From assembly GCA_910579845.1 (NCBI GenBank), contig CAJTWL010000008.1, forward strand, positions 1-64,000: a stretch of DNA of 64,000 nt. The letters are read 5' to 3'. The notes below the pieces were generated by a model. The model had not been told where the DNA came from. It saw only the letters and a list, made by a program, of their open reading frames with translations, and made no database searches. The position numbers and the translations under genes were made by a program. Source of the DNA: an uncultured Muribaculaceae bacterium. Lineage in GTDB: Bacteria; Bacteroidota; Bacteroidia; Bacteroidales; Muribaculaceae. How positions within the stretch are numbered: the stretch's first letter is position 1; each line of letters opens with the position of its first letter. Below are positions 24,731 through 32,563 of the stretch, one piece after another.

Positions 24731-25228
24731 TCAATCAACCTCCAGTCGCTCCGGGTCATTGCAGAGGTTGACACCAGCCTCCTCAACAAGCGTAGGACTA
24801 ATGACTACACCAGTAACATTCTCGTCGAGGTGGTCATACAGCACCTGATAAGGGATGTCATCTTCAAGCTCCGAAAAGTAGCTGCTCTCATTGACAGCGC
24901 GGACGAATCGGATGCAGAGGCGTTTCATCGCCTCCACTATGCCGTCATTCTCAGCTCCATCGAAGTCAAAGTCAGTCGGGCTGACAAAGGCTATCTGTGC
25001 ATTGGGGCGGTCAAGCACCTCATTCCATTTGAAGTGAAACGAGCCGGAGGGCGGCAGAACATAGATGATGGTGGGCTTCTCTACCTTGTCAAGGGCGACA
25101 TTCGCCTGCGCCCAGTTACAAAACTGATAGCTGACATCCTCGCCGAGGGATTCGACTACCTTCCGAACCTTCGCCTCAACCGTGCCGAGGCGACCTTCCT
25201 TGTCGTATGTAGGGTTGCGTTCTTCCAT
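24731..25228 (-). CDS. Tail terminator-like phage protein
   Basis: The 165-residue product has an alpha/beta layout. IIYVLPPSGSFHFKWNEVLD near 54-73 is followed by AFVSPTDFDFDGAENDGIVE (79-98) and a helix MKRLCIRFVRAVNESSYFSE. The end, DENVTGVVISPTLVEEAGV, is a final strand. Proteins of this sort between neck and tail genes are often tail terminators or completion proteins; that is inferred from position. It shares one base with the gene upstream. Confidence 0.5.
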   Translation of the reverse strand: MEERNPTYDKEGRLGTVEAKVRKVVESLGEDVSYQFCNWAQANVALDKVEKPTIIYVLPPSGSFHFKWNEVLDRPNAQIAFVSPTDFDFDGAENDGIVEAMKRLCIRFVRAVNESSYFSELEDDIPYQVLYDHLDENVTGVVISPTLVEEAGVNLCNDPERLEVD

Positions 25229-25827
25229 TACCTTTTCCGTTTTGCCTTTTCTGCGTACTGCTTGTTTAACCTCTGCTCATATTCAGACTTCTCATTGTCG
25301 TTCTTCATGCAAGTGTAGATGCGAATCCAAGCGACACTGTAAACCTCATCCTGATTGGTGATACCCATTCGCTTGGCATACCAGTCAATCACACCGAAGG
25401 TGCCGAAGTTGAGGTCTTCGACCCCGGCGGCTATTTCTTCGGGAGAGTGAGTTACCTTGATTGAGGCAAACAGCTTGTTAATGCGGTCCAGTTCGGCTCT
25501 GACAAAGTTGATCACACCGAATACATCGAACACATTCAACTGGTAGACTTGCTCCGGCTCCAGTCCCATAAGGATGGAAAATACCTTGACAGCCGGGTCT
25601 TCCTTCTCATGGTCAATGCGGCTGAAATCGTCGAGCTGTCCGTAAGTGATAGTGTTGAGGGTTTCCGGCACCTCCTTGCCGAGGATGAAGGCAGGACGCT
25701 TCGCCTCCTTCAACTGATTGAGCAGTTCTTCCTGGTGGTCCTTATGACATAGAGGCAACAAGATAAGAAACTCGCCATAGGTGGTGAGCTTCGCCTTCTT
25801 ACTGTTTCTACGTCTGTTCTTTTTCAT
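25228..25827 (-). CDS. Probable tail assembly chaperone or neck protein
   Basis: The 199-residue product begins with a very basic start (MKKNRRRNSKKAK) and then a helical domain. Features are TYGQLDDFSRIDHEKEDPAV near 62-81, then VFSILMGLEPEQVYQLNVFD, and a basic C-terminus rich in Lys and Arg (QYAEKAKRKR). The acidic/helical body resembles tail assembly chaperones of Bacteroides phages, which precede the tape measure gene in this module. No slippery heptamer or -1 frame extension was seen. The function is not proven. Confidence 0.45.
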   Translation of the reverse strand: MKKNRRRNSKKAKLTTYGEFLILLPLCHKDHQEELLNQLKEAKRPAFILGKEVPETLNTITYGQLDDFSRIDHEKEDPAVKVFSILMGLEPEQVYQLNVFDVFGVINFVRAELDRINKLFASIKVTHSPEEIAAGVEDLNFGTFGVIDWYAKRMGITNQDEVYSVAWIRIYTCMKNDNEKSEYEQRLNKQYAEKAKRKR

Positions 25828-25900
25828 ATTTCAAAATTACTAATTTAATAATCTCTTGACATCAACACACTTATGAGAAGTAATGAACATCTGCGGTCAG

Positions 25901-27343
25901 TTAGCGGGCGTTCCTGAACTTATGAACATGACCAGTTACGCCTGACGTGACTACTGGCGTGAAGTTCTCCACCATGCCAGTCAGCACATCGGGAGCGTCA
26001 TCGTGAGCATTGCGCCCGACTTTTCGGTATCCCTTGACTGCCTGTGCAAACTGGGGCCAGCGGGTCTCCCAGTCCGAGGGAAAATAGATGAGGTTCTGGA
26101 CCTCCGCCGAGTGGGAAAATATGCGGACATTCTTATTCAGACTTTGGAAAAAGGATGTGAAGTTCATCTTCAATGCAACCGGGGTGCCTTGCAGCCTGAC
26201 GTTCTTCTCTACATTGCGGGCGAAACCTTCGCCACCGTTGTTGCTCTCCACCTTGACCAACTGCGTGCCGTTGATCAACAGCATCTCTGCGGTCTTGACT
26301 TCCGTGTATTCCATCGGCTTGTCGGTGTAGAGGACATCGGTAACATACATCCCCGAAGGCGTTTCAACGTAGCAGACAGAGCATAAAAAATCGGCGCCTT
26401 TATCGGCTGTATCAGTGTAGTTCTTACGGATGCTCTGCTCCATAGGAAGGATTTCATACGTCCGTAACTTCGAGTACATGAGACCTTCAAGAGGCTTGGG
26501 GTTCTGCATATACTGCGTGTCGAATACGAATTGATTGGCCGATTCTATCTTGTGCAGCTCCTCAATGGTATGCTTAAAGGGCCATAGGGCTTCTTCCTCG
26601 CCGTCTTCGTTGTAACTGATACAGGGAACACTAAGCACCTCCCATTCGTCCGGCTCCAGTTCCATAAGGTAGCCACAAAGGTCATGCTCGTGGAGCCTTT
26701 GCATAATGATGATGATGGGAGTATTGCGGCTGTTGACACGGTTTCGGATGGTGGTCTCGAAGTGCAGGTTCACAGCCTCCCTGTTGTTGTCTGACAGAGC
26801 GTCTGCGGGCTTGATGGGGTCATCAATGACAATGGCTCCCCCGAATTGCCATTCGTCTCCTTCGTTCTCGATTGCTCCGGCACCGAAGCCAGTCACCTGT
26901 CCGAGGGATGAGGTTGCATACAGTCCTCCGCCTTTCGTGGTGTTCCACTGGCTCTTGGTATCTGTACCAACTGCTATCTCGACACCGAACAGGCGCTGAT
27001 ACTCATCGGACTTTACAATGTCCTTGACAGCGACAGAATTGCCGAGGGCGAGGTCTCCCGAATACGAGAGATGGATGAACTTTGCCGCCGGATTGATTGC
27101 CAACCCCATAGCGATGAAGTTGCGGGACACAAGCTCCGACTTTGAGTAACGAGGGGCGATGTTGATTATCAGCCTTCGGGTCTTGCCAGTCAGCACGTCA
27201 TTGAGCTTATCGCATATCATTCTGTGATGTTTGCCGACAACAAATTTCTTCCCGCCATTCATCAGCTTGAAGAAATAGCGGGCAAAGTGGAGTGAGTCAG
27301 ACAGGATCCAGCTCCTCAATACGTCATCGGCATCATACACCAT
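25901..27343 (-). CDS. Terminase large subunit
   Basis: The 480-residue protein is the DNA packaging motor. The N-terminal ATPase has a Walker A-like NIAPRYSKSE (about 61-70), a Walker B-like AIVIDDP (about 170-176) and a coupling motif IIIIMQRLHEHDLCGYL (about 211-227). The C-terminal nuclease contains TDTADKGADFLCSV, with the first catalytic Asp, and a late HDDAPDVLTGM. These agree with large terminases of the RNase-H-fold type. It follows the small terminase with 8 nt between. Head genes lie about 20 kb further on, an unusual split. Confidence 0.9.
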   Translation of the reverse strand: MVYDADDVLRSWILSDSLHFARYFFKLMNGGKKFVVGKHHRMICDKLNDVLTGKTRRLIINIAPRYSKSELVSRNFIAMGLAINPAAKFIHLSYSGDLALGNSVAVKDIVKSDEYQRLFGVEIAVGTDTKSQWNTTKGGGLYATSSLGQVTGFGAGAIENEGDEWQFGGAIVIDDPIKPADALSDNNREAVNLHFETTIRNRVNSRNTPIIIIMQRLHEHDLCGYLMELEPDEWEVLSVPCISYNEDGEEEALWPFKHTIEELHKIESANQFVFDTQYMQNPKPLEGLMYSKLRTYEILPMEQSIRKNYTDTADKGADFLCSVCYVETPSGMYVTDVLYTDKPMEYTEVKTAEMLLINGTQLVKVESNNGGEGFARNVEKNVRLQGTPVALKMNFTSFFQSLNKNVRIFSHSAEVQNLIYFPSDWETRWPQFAQAVKGYRKVGRNAHDDAPDVLTGMVENFTPVVTSGVTGHVHKFRNAR

Positions 27344-27351
27344 AGGCTATA

Positions 27352-27759
27352 TCAGCACTCTTGTTCCAGTTGCTTGATAAACTCTGCGGCTTCCTCCTGG
27401 CTCATACCTTTGATGGCTCCCTGGACGGTTGCCTTAATCTCCTGACCTTCGATATAGCCACGTCCTTTGTGCTTCGTCTTTAGGTAGAAGATGATAGCCG
27501 TGAGGTTGCCTTCATTTATAGCCATCATCAGTTTCGACTCTGCGAGGTCGCCGAGGCTTTCGTCATAGTCATTAAGCATCTTCTCCAATTCGGGGAACTG
27601 CTTGCGCCATTGCCAGAGGGTGCTTCGGTCAATTCCGAGGGCTTCCGCAGTCAAGGCAAGGTTGCCAGCATTTGCCTTATAAGTCTTTGCAATGACCGGG
27701 AACGGGATGTTCTTGTAGCGAGCATCTTCGTCTTTCATATCTTTACTTGCATCTGCCAT
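27352..27759 (-). CDS. Terminase small subunit-like HTH protein
   Basis: The ATG at 27759 gives 135 residues starting MADASKDMKDEDARY. A GTG at 27816 would overlap the upstream gene. The helix-turn-helix NLALTAEALGIDRSTLWQWR (about 33-52) fits a DNA-binding small terminase, followed by helices LAESKLMMAINEGNLTAIIFYLKTK-like residues (73-97) that resemble the oligomerisation part. It lies directly before the large subunit, its usual partner. Small terminases recognise the packaging site and load the motor. Confidence 0.75.
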   Translation of the reverse strand: MADASKDMKDEDARYKNIPFPVIAKTYKANAGNLALTAEALGIDRSTLWQWRKQFPELEKMLNDYDESLGDLAESKLMMAINEGNLTAIIFYLKTKHKGRGYIEGQEIKATVQGAIKGMSQEEAAEFIKQLEQEC

Positions 27760-27805
27760 TTTTATAGTGGGATTTTGTTGGATTAAACTTTGCCTTTTAA
27801 GTGGT

Positions 27806-28222
27806 TCAGACGGCACTCACAGTCGAGGTTGTGCATCTGACAATGCCGAGTCCAAGCACCTCCATCGCCTTCTCGATGTTGTTCGTTGACATCCTTCGGG
27901 CACCAGTGAGGAAAGCAGACAGCACCGAGGGGTCGATGCCAGTCTGACGGGCTATGTCGCAAATCTTAATCCCGGTCTGTCTCATCTGCATATAGAAAAT
28001 CTCCGGCAGGTCATCGGCAGGGATGTAAGAGAAGCCTACCGATTTCGGACCGACCGAGAGGCCGAGCATATTGAGTGCTTTGATGAAGAATGGGAACGGC
28101 AGCGTCCTTGCTCCGTTCATCCATGCGTTGAAGTTTGTCGAGCACATTCCGAGTTCCCGGCTGAACTGGGAGTGAGACATTCCGCTTTCGTTGATTGCTT
28201 GTCTAATCTTTTCTCTTACCAT
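27806..28222 (-). CDS. Tandem helix-turn-helix regulator
   Basis: The 138-residue product has two XRE-like domains in a row. The first is KIRQAINESGMSHSQFSREL (5-24) with CSTNFNAWMNGARTLP; the second is MRQTGIKICDIARQTGIDPS (80-99) with VLSAFLTGARRMSTNNIEKA. Two such units in one chain suggest binding to a direct or inverted repeat without dimerising. It has its own promoter and leads into the terminase genes, so it may control packaging or late genes. The family is not recognised beyond HTH. Confidence 0.7.
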   Translation of the reverse strand: MVREKIRQAINESGMSHSQFSRELGMCSTNFNAWMNGARTLPFPFFIKALNMLGLSVGPKSVGFSYIPADDLPEIFYMQMRQTGIKICDIARQTGIDPSVLSAFLTGARRMSTNNIEKAMEVLGLGIVRCTTSTVSAV

Positions 28223-28239
28223 AATCTTGAACTGTGATG

Positions 28240-28270
28240 CAAAGTTAACAAAATCTTATCATATCTACAA
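28240..28270 (-). promoter_or_regulatory. Promoter of the HTH-terminase operon
   Basis: TAACTTTG (28240-28247) on the minus strand, with TTG at 28268-28270 giving a 20-bp spacer. It lies 18 nt upstream of the tandem HTH start. The surrounding sequence differs from the repeated phage promoters, so it may follow another programme. Confidence 0.6.
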
Positions 28271-28322
28271 TATTTCAAGTAAACAATACTATCATTTTAT
28301 TCGTTAATGATTATATAGGATT

Positions 28323-28424
28323 TCAGGGCATTTTTAAGGGCCAGATTTTGAAGCCGATTTTGGAATCTCGGCTTTGCCATGTCACTGATATTTTGTAACT
28401 TTGTCTCATTGTTTTAATTTCCAT
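28323..28424 (-). CDS. Possible 33-residue small ORF in the 308-nt gap
   Basis: Between 28222 and 28530 there is no large gene. An ATG at 28424 opens 33 codons (MEIKTMRQSYKISV at its start) ending in TGA at 28323. It is preceded by an AT-rich leader, but an 8-codon frame with ATG lies in between. There is no family evidence. A stem AGCCGA/TCGGCT lies inside it, so the region might be regulatory RNA instead. Confidence 0.2.
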   Translation of the reverse strand: MEIKTMRQSYKISVTWQSRDSKIGFKIWPLKMP

Positions 28425-28474
28425 AGTCAAAGTCCACCCCCCGTGGTGGCCATCTTCGACTTTAGGTTATTAAA

Positions 28475-28520
28475 CTTTATTTGCATATAAGCAGATCCAC
28501 CCGTGAGGGCAGGTCTGCTT
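28475..28520 (-). repeat. Hairpin plus GCAAATAAAG leader element, copy A
   Basis: AAGCAGA (28489-28495) pairs with TCTGCTT (28514-28520) around a loop that itself can pair CCC with GGG. On the minus strand the stem is followed by ATATGCAAATAAAG. The same right half occurs at 32041 and 39744 with different loops. Confidence 0.6.
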
Positions 28521-28529
28521 TCTTGTTTT

Positions 28530-28790
28530 TCAGCGATTGCAGCCGACACTGGTAAGGTCTTCTATGAAATAGACACACTTCCCGTTGTCGTTGATGGTGG
28601 ACGACTGAAAAACTACATTCTTTGGAACCGAGTCAGGATTCTTGTCAAGCACCTTGAAGAATCTCTGCGCATCCTTGAACCTGCGACACCTGATAGCTTT
28701 CGTGCAGAGGTAGCCTGAACATATCAGCGTCGGCTTGCTTCGGCGTGGGCTCAGTTCAGCAGGGCTGGATTTCTTCAGTTGGCTCATCAT
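28530..28790 (-). CDS. Hypothetical phage protein
   Basis: The 86-residue product starts MMSQLKKSSPAELSPRRSKP and ends FIEDLTSVGCNR. It has four Cys and is basic. The start overlaps the end of the upstream gene by 35 nt, so the actual start could be later, but no nearby ATG exists. The opposite strand is also open here, so the call is uncertain. The sequence KNVVFQSSTINDNGKCVYFI looks like a small beta domain. Confidence 0.45.
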   Translation of the reverse strand: MMSQLKKSSPAELSPRRSKPTLICSGYLCTKAIRCRRFKDAQRFFKVLDKNPDSVPKNVVFQSSTINDNGKCVYFIEDLTSVGCNR

Positions 28791-29034
28791 CCTTGCTTGT
28801 GAGGTAGTGTTTCATTGCGCCTCTTGCTTCTTCGAGCAGTGCCGTTATTTCTTCGGCAGACAAGAGATGAGGCACCTCCTTGTAGGGAACACCCTGACAC
28901 ATGAGGTACAAGGTACCGTTTAGCTCCTTGACCTGGAAGGAGTCTTTAATTTCCCGGAGCTTGTTGCTCCACTCAGTCTTTCTACGGCGGTTGCGCCATC
29001 TTTTGATTAGGTTGACTAAAACTTTCATTTGCAT
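28756..29034 (-). CDS. Hypothetical phage protein
   Basis: The 92-residue product starts MQMKVLVNLIKRWRNRRRKT; a second ATG at 29028 would shorten it by two residues. The N-terminus is very basic and helical, then LREIKDSFQVKELNGTLYLM and a helical acidic C-terminus with EITALLEEARGAMKHYL. It begins 7 nt after the upstream gene ends. The function is unknown. Confidence 0.55.
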   Translation of the reverse strand: MQMKVLVNLIKRWRNRRRKTEWSNKLREIKDSFQVKELNGTLYLMCQGVPYKEVPHLLSAEEITALLEEARGAMKHYLTSKDDEPTEEIQPC

Positions 29035-29040
29035 ATATCT

Positions 29041-29265
29041 TTAGAATAGAATTTCGTCCACTGGGACAAAGTAAACTTCCTTGTGCTGTTTAACAGAGCC
29101 GAGGTAGCGGGATGGGAACGCCGACGAATCCGAGTGGTGCCACAACTCTCCGTCTTTGTCGGCTACACCAGTTTCGTAAACTACCCGGCCATGTTTCGTT
29201 GTAATGCGGAGGACCTTTATTTCGTCATCCGAGTAATCGGCTTCTGTGAGTTTCTTCCAGTTCAT
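29041..29265 (-). CDS. Hypothetical phage protein
   Basis: The 74-residue product is a small polar protein, MNWKKLTEADYSDDEIKVLR at its start, then a beta-rich centre (KHGRVVYETGVADKDGELWH) and VYFVPVDEILF at the end. It lies in a tightly packed run of small genes. No family was recognised. Confidence 0.55.
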   Translation of the reverse strand: MNWKKLTEADYSDDEIKVLRITTKHGRVVYETGVADKDGELWHHSDSSAFPSRYLGSVKQHKEVYFVPVDEILF

Positions 29266-29269
29266 AGCG

Positions 29270-29458
29270 TCAGCGAAGGGTTTTGGCGAGATACCAGTTC
29301 TTGTAATTGCCCCAGACTTCGATGATGTAACTGGAGATGATTTGCACCAACATGGCGGGGATGAGGATGGGCGACATGACCGCCAACTGGAGGTAGTAGA
29401 ACGCGACAGCGACCTTGCTCCGCGTTACGATGTTAAGCCGGATTTTCTTTTTCTTCAT
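29270..29458 (-). CDS. Small membrane protein
   Basis: The 62-residue product starts with a basic stretch (MKKKKIRLNIVTRSK) and continues into one long hydrophobic segment, about 16-45, that can cross the inner membrane once or twice (YLQLAVMSPILIPAMLVQII). The end is aromatic. The leader contains GCAAATAAAG. Small membrane proteins of phages can be superinfection exclusion factors; nothing here proves this. Confidence 0.5.
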   Translation of the reverse strand: MKKKKIRLNIVTRSKVAVAFYYLQLAVMSPILIPAMLVQIISSYIIEVWGNYKNWYLAKTLR

Positions 29459-29502
29459 GACTTCTTTAGGTTACTTTATTTGCGACAGATTGGTGTGATG
29501 GA

Positions 29503-29850
29503 TTAGGCTTCTCCCCTTAGACAATTTACGACGTGTTGAGCGAACTCGTCCTGTATCTTTCGGGCTTCTTTCGCCGAGAGATTCAAGCATCCGGCCCCGG
29601 TTAGGTAGCCCCAGCCTCTAACGACAAGTATCAAATCTCCGTCGAGGTAGATGTTGCCGTCTTTGGCGCTGACTCCGGGATTTCCTTTCGTCGGCTTCGT
29701 GTGGTTGAGGATTTCACATATCCGATTGAGCATTTCTTCCGGATAGTTCTCACAGTCCCCGACCATCAGACACATCTGATTAGTGCTGTCGTAGATGTAG
29801 CTGCCGTCCGTGGTGTACGGACCTTTGAATATTTCGGTTGCCTTTTCCAT
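29503..29850 (-). CDS. Hypothetical phage protein
   Basis: The 115-residue product starts MEKATEIFKGPYTTDGSYIY and has a beta-rich N-terminal part (NQMCLMVGDCENYPEEMLNR) and a central DGNIYLDGDLILVVRGWGYL. The C-terminal helix contains AKEARKIQDEFAQHVVNCLR. It is separated by 3 nt from the upstream gene. No family was recognised. Confidence 0.55.
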   Translation of the reverse strand: MEKATEIFKGPYTTDGSYIYDSTNQMCLMVGDCENYPEEMLNRICEILNHTKPTKGNPGVSAKDGNIYLDGDLILVVRGWGYLTGAGCLNLSAKEARKIQDEFAQHVVNCLRGEA

Positions 29851-29853
29851 TGT

Positions 29854-30159
29854 CTATTTGTCTTGTGGAGATCCTATCTCCGATAAGAAACCGTCCGCCC
29901 GACCAAAATCTTCAAGAACCTGGGCGAAGGTCGAGGGCTTGCCGTTGATGTAATACTGAACTTTCAGACCTTTCTGCTTGCGGCCGTATAGCTCAAACAT
30001 CTTTACTCCATCTACTGAATTGCAGTTGTACTGAAACTCATCGTCCCGGCTTTCAACGATTCTGTCTATCACTCTCTTGATCTGAACGACCATCGAATAG
30101 GGATGGGAGGGAGTGCAGAACGGAATGTCGGTGCCCGTGAGGACCTTCACCTTTTTCAT
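29854..30159 (-). CDS. Hypothetical phage protein
   Basis: The 101-residue product starts MKKVKVLTGTDIPFCTPSHP, then a strand-helix layout with VVQIKRVIDRIVESRDDEFQ. The end is LEDFGRADGFLSEIGSPQDK. It is the first gene after a good promoter (30197-30227), leading the small-gene run down to 28530. The function is unknown. Confidence 0.55.
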   Translation of the reverse strand: MKKVKVLTGTDIPFCTPSHPYSMVVQIKRVIDRIVESRDDEFQYNCNSVDGVKMFELYGRKQKGLKVQYYINGKPSTFAQVLEDFGRADGFLSEIGSPQDK

Positions 30160-30196
30160 CTTGTCAATGAGGTCGGATGACCTGTTTTTCTAAGTC

Positions 30197-30227
30197 CAAA
30201 ATTACAAAAATTAACGCAGACTGCAAA
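30197..30227 (-). promoter_or_regulatory. Consensus Bacteroidota promoter
   Basis: TTTG (30224-30227), a 19-bp spacer and TAATTTTG (30197-30204) on the minus strand, matching both consensus boxes exactly. It lies 38 nt upstream of the 101-residue protein start and is the best single promoter in the window. Confidence 0.75.
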
Positions 30228-30263
30228 ACTTTTCTGACTCATAATAACCTAAATGTAAATAAC

Positions 30264-31565
30264 TTATGCCGCTTTTCTGATAAGGTGCATATTGTCTTCC
30301 ATCAGTTTCAAAATGCGGTCGTGATATGCCGAGTTCTTATTGCAGACACCTCGGCTCTGGACCACCTGAAACGTGTCGAGATTGACCTCAATAGTTTCAA
30401 TGCGGTTGCCGTCCTTGTCCTTTGCCGAGAGGATGAGGGACTTCGCCTTGTTGAAATACTTACAGGCAAATACGCAATGGTGCATTTCTTCTCCTTCAAT
30501 TGCCATTTCTTCTACGGACTGAACGACACTGATCACTATTTTATCATCCCCGAAGACGATGCCGAAGAAGCCGGACTTTGCTTTCTTATACATCTTCTCA
30601 TACTTGCGGGCTTCCTTGATGTCCTGCTCCCTCTTAGCTCTTGCGTCCTCCCTGTTCTTGCGGATGAGAAGCCTGTCATGGGCTTCGTGCAGATTCAGCG
30701 GGCAAACGTAGTGGGGATTGTGGAGGTCTAAGCCGAAATGCTCCAGCAGGTCGAGGTAGTCGAGCCACATGGTAGCATCCTCAACAATGTAACGATGCCG
30801 ACAGGCAATGCGGATGGCTTCGGGATGTTTGAGGCTTTCGATATGATGGTTGCCGAGACGTATCTTTTGCGTGAGCAGTTCTTTCTGATTATGCTTGATA
30901 AGCAATTCAGTCTGTCTGTCAGCGAGAGCCGATGCGATTAGCTTGTTGGCGGGCAGTCCATCGAAATCTTTCATAGACTTGATGCCGTTGCGCCGGACCT
31001 CCTTCAACAATCCGACATGGGGATAGACTACCGTATTGGTGATGTCGTAGCGTGAGCCATACCAATAATAGCCACGGCGAACCTTGATTGACAAATCGCT
31101 GTTCCAGTTCCAGTAGTCATAGTAACCTGTGAACGGAATGGTGGAGCGAGCCATTATCGTTTCCTTGCCGTTGGTGTCTATCCAGTTCTGAACTACCTCG
31201 CAGTATTCATACTCCGGCTCCAGTCCTTTGTGGATTCTCTTGGTGCAGAAGAAATGCCGGACAACCTGAAAACCTCCTATGGTGCAGAGCGTCGTGAAAT
31301 ATGCCCGGAACGTGTACTTTCTCTCAGAACGGCTTTCTATCTCCAGTCGCTTGCCACAGTGGGGACATACGATATACTTGGCTTTGGACTTGGGGTCGAA
31401 CTGCAATGCCTGTCCGCAGTGGGTACACCAACCTTTCTTCTTGTTGCGATATGCCAGGAGGGGGAATATGTGGCTCTTGGCATATTCCATCTGCTTCTTC
31501 GTGGGAACAGGGAGCCTATGGGAAAGCTCCACTATCTTCTCCTGATACTTATTCCTCGCCTTCAT
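30264..31565 (-). CDS. PcfJ-like protein
   Basis: The ATG at 31565 gives 433 residues; a TTG at 31577 would add four. It has an N-terminal zinc ribbon with two CxxC pairs about 16 residues apart (CTHC and CPHC, near residues 47-70). The middle is aromatic (YYDYWNWNSD). The C-terminal region has EGEEMHHCV and a final helix, which is the PcfJ signature I know from Bacteroidota and Firmicutes mobile elements. PcfJ proteins are of unknown function and often accompany PcfK, as here. The gene overlaps the PcfK-like gene by 17 nt. Confidence 0.75.
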   Translation of the reverse strand: MKARNKYQEKIVELSHRLPVPTKKQMEYAKSHIFPLLAYRNKKKGWCTHCGQALQFDPKSKAKYIVCPHCGKRLEIESRSERKYTFRAYFTTLCTIGGFQVVRHFFCTKRIHKGLEPEYEYCEVVQNWIDTNGKETIMARSTIPFTGYYDYWNWNSDLSIKVRRGYYWYGSRYDITNTVVYPHVGLLKEVRRNGIKSMKDFDGLPANKLIASALADRQTELLIKHNQKELLTQKIRLGNHHIESLKHPEAIRIACRHRYIVEDATMWLDYLDLLEHFGLDLHNPHYVCPLNLHEAHDRLLIRKNREDARAKREQDIKEARKYEKMYKKAKSGFFGIVFGDDKIVISVVQSVEEMAIEGEEMHHCVFACKYFNKAKSLILSAKDKDGNRIETIEVNLDTFQVVQSRGVCNKNSAYHDRILKLMEDNMHLIRKAA

Positions 31566-32019
31566 CGCCGAAATCAAATAAGGATGGGCTATTGAATGAG
31601 GCTTCCGGCTTTGGTTTCGCCGGGGCTTTCTTCTTCTCCTTTTCTTCGGTCTCTTTCTTCTCCGAGCGGAGCTTTGCGACCTCCTCCTTTTGGAACTGGT
31701 CGTATGCTTCCTTGCGAGCCTTCTCCTTTTCTTCTTCGGTAAGCTCGACTGTGTGGTTCACGACAACCTTGCAGTTGACGGCTTTGATTTCGCCGAGGTT
31801 GTCTTCGTCGTAGTAATGGACCGCCAGTCCGAATACCTCATCATCAGCAAGTCCGTTGACGTGCATCTTCTGAACTTCCTGAACGATATAGTTGCAGCAC
31901 TCGTCTATGCTCTTGCCTTCCTTTTGGTATGAGGTGGCGAACAGGGGGTCTGACTGCGCCCTCTGGTCGAGGTACGCCTTGATTGTGTCCTTGAAGGACT
32001 GCGATACTTTATTGCTCAT
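31549..32019 (-). CDS. PcfK-like protein
   Basis: The 156-residue product starts MSNKVSQSFKDTIKAYLDQR, followed by KSIDECCNYIVQEVQKMHVN and GLADDEVFGLAVHYYDEDNL, the pattern of PcfK-like proteins. The C-terminal half is a Lys/Glu-rich helix that ends in an acidic tip, SLFDFGDEGEE. It lies just before PcfJ as in other phages and conjugative elements. The reaction is unknown. Confidence 0.75.
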   Translation of the reverse strand: MSNKVSQSFKDTIKAYLDQRAQSDPLFATSYQKEGKSIDECCNYIVQEVQKMHVNGLADDEVFGLAVHYYDEDNLGEIKAVNCKVVVNHTVELTEEEKEKARKEAYDQFQKEEVAKLRSEKKETEEKEKKKAPAKPKPEASFNSPSLFDFGDEGEE

Positions 32020-32040
32020 CTTCTTTTTCTTTTAGGTTTT

Positions 32041-32070
32041 CTTTATTTGCATATAAGCAGATCAACTGCT
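32041..32070 (-). repeat. Hairpin plus GCAAATAAAG leader element, copy B
   Basis: AGCAG (32056-32060) pairs with CTGCT (32066-32070). The loop holds the stop codon (32062-32064) of the upstream gene. On the minus strand the stem is followed by TATATGCAAATAAAG, then the leader of the PcfK-like gene. Confidence 0.6.
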
Positions 32071-32355
32071 GAAACCGCAGAGAACTATGTCATCTGCTTC
32101 GTTGTCTTCTATGACGTGAAACTGGGGATTGATGTGAAACCGTTCCTGGTCTTTCAAGGGCGACACCATATCGAGGTCGCTGTCATCGTCCCCGTGGCCG
32201 GAGCGTTCCTGCTTCCAGTATTCTTTATCTCCATCTCCTATCTCGGCGACTATGGCGTTGGCGAGGCTTTCGGAAATGGACCTTGTTACTACGACATCAA
32301 CTTCTTCGTGAGTGATGCGGTCGAGAACCCGGACTTTCAGTCTAATCTTCTTCAT
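32062..32355 (-). CDS. Hypothetical phage protein
   Basis: The 97-residue product starts MKKIRLKVRVLDRITHEEVD and has a beta strand, a central helix (SISESLANAIVAEIGDGDKE) and an acidic C-terminus. It begins 5 nt after the upstream gene ends. The family was not recognised. The stop codon sits within the hairpin of copy B. Confidence 0.55.
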   Translation of the reverse strand: MKKIRLKVRVLDRITHEEVDVVVTRSISESLANAIVAEIGDGDKEYWKQERSGHGDDDSDLDMVSPLKDQERFHINPQFHVIEDNEADDIVLCGFSS

Positions 32356-32360
32356 GGTTT

Positions 32361-32522
32361 TTACTTGCTTCCGTTGTTCATCATTTCAGCGAACTTGTCT
32401 GCGAGAGCTACGGTGGTGAAGGCAGCTATGCACTTATCGCACATATCTTTTTCAGCCTGACGCTGATTTGTGCTGATTACTGATTCGTAGCTACCGTTAA
32501 TGAGGAATACAAATGCTTTCAT
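32361..32522 (-). CDS. Small phage protein, KVFLI family
   Basis: The ATG at 32522 gives 53 residues starting MKAFVFLINGSYES. A longer frame to 32576 would start inside the promoter. The pattern strand, S-rich loop, helix (CIAAFTTVALADKFAEMM) resembles the two small proteins at 12184 and 12452. The leader AAAGTCAAAGAAG is shared with other genes behind the repeated promoter. The function is unknown. Confidence 0.5.
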   Translation of the reverse strand: MKAFVFLINGSYESVISTNQRQAEKDMCDKCIAAFTTVALADKFAEMMNNGSK

Positions 32523-32563
32523 CTTCTTTGACTTTTGATGTGTTATTTTTAATTTTTCTACTG

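Noticed and set aside
28490..28530. Rightward Rho-independent terminator (stem plus TTTCTTGTTTTT)
   Set aside because: No rightward gene precedes it. The stem belongs to the leftward repeated leader element.
28503..28718. Rightward 71-residue frame in the small-gene region
   Set aside because: The leftward frame fits the packed operon better, although both are open and the choice is not certain.
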